DNA from: Candidatus Petromonas tenebris
GTDB lineage: Bacteria > Bacillota > Clostridia > Peptostreptococcales > Caminicellaceae
DNA length: 64,000 nt
Direction: 5' to 3'
Assembly: GCA_014236755.1 (NCBI GenBank)
Contig: JACCKY010000001.1
Location: 35,188 to 99,187 of the forward strand
Shown: positions 63,950 to 64,000 of the stretch, piece by piece
Layout: every line of letters starts with the position of its first letter
Position numbering within the stretch: position 1 is the stretch's first letter
The notes under the pieces: generated by a model
What the model saw: the letters and a program-made list of their open reading frames with translations, nothing else
Told to the model about the DNA's origin: nothing
The model's database searches: none
Made by a program: the position numbers and the translations under genes

Positions 63950-64000
63950 TAGTTTTGTCGCTTGAGAGAACATTTAGTCACAAAAAAATAAAATAGCACT

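Overview
The window is low-GC, gene-dense DNA from an anaerobic, spore-forming, amino-acid-fermenting Firmicute, probably class Clostridia or the Tissierella-like lineages. Sporulation genes are present: two alpha/beta-type SASPs, YtxC, a PdaB-like deacetylase and a GerMN lipoprotein. Regulation is typical of Firmicutes: four T-box leaders, a lysine riboswitch and an infC leader attenuator. Fermentation genes include ferredoxin-dependent 2-oxoacid oxidoreductase and phosphate butyryltransferase. TTG and GTG starts are common. The assignment rests on gene content only. No phage, insertion sequence, CRISPR array or complete mobile element was seen.

Layout. 1-4217 is a catabolic set: an acylating aldehyde dehydrogenase cut by the window edge, a class III aminotransferase and a YgeY-like M20 hydrolase. 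4495-6296 holds small unknowns, a flavin reductase-like protein and a CDP-alcohol phosphatidyltransferase. 6299-10633 is T-box, valS, folC. 10756-13715 holds a beta-propeller, a DUF4364 protein, a SASP, a QueG-like Fe-S protein and a doubtful small ORF. 13855-15911 has two polysaccharide deacetylases. 16019-16424 has the tail of a decayed NSS transporter followed by an intact MetS-type small subunit. 16618-20519 holds a Mur-ligase-like protein, an SSB-like protein, a PfkB kinase and hpt. 20569-24431 (minus strand) is asd, lysine riboswitch, dapA, dapB, dapH, and a divergent M20D amidohydrolase may supply the deacetylase step. 26005-29767 holds a CPBP protease, an SspF-like SASP, a methyltransferase, a cold-shock protein and Hsp33. 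29895-30317 is a five-tRNA cluster (Val, Asp, Phe, Gly, Cys).

30421-36778 holds a DUF6873-like protein, ytxC, a DUF445 protein, T-box-thrS and a short FtsH paralogue on the minus strand. 37188-38570 is the infC-rpmI-rplT operon with an attenuated leader and an ATT-initiated infC. 38735-50689 runs ktrA-like, an rRNA methyltransferase, yqzL, T-box-pheST, zapA, a U32 peptidase, mutS2 and a DUF523 protein. 50799-55626 holds a GerMN lipoprotein, a rhomboid-TPR protease (minus), T-box-argS, an unknown (minus) and an Amidase_6 protein. 55804-60240 holds a B12-binding radical SAM protein, a membrane protein, a GNAT acetyltransferase and a TPR protein. 60405-63703 is ptb-iorA-iorB, which would turn 2-oxoacids into acyl-phosphates. 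A strong promoter at 63921-63949 faces out of the window.

The T-box specifier codons read GUA (valS), ACU (thrS), UUC (pheS) and CGC (argS), each matching its gene. Starts were chosen from Shine-Dalgarno spacing and often lie inside the longest possible ORF.
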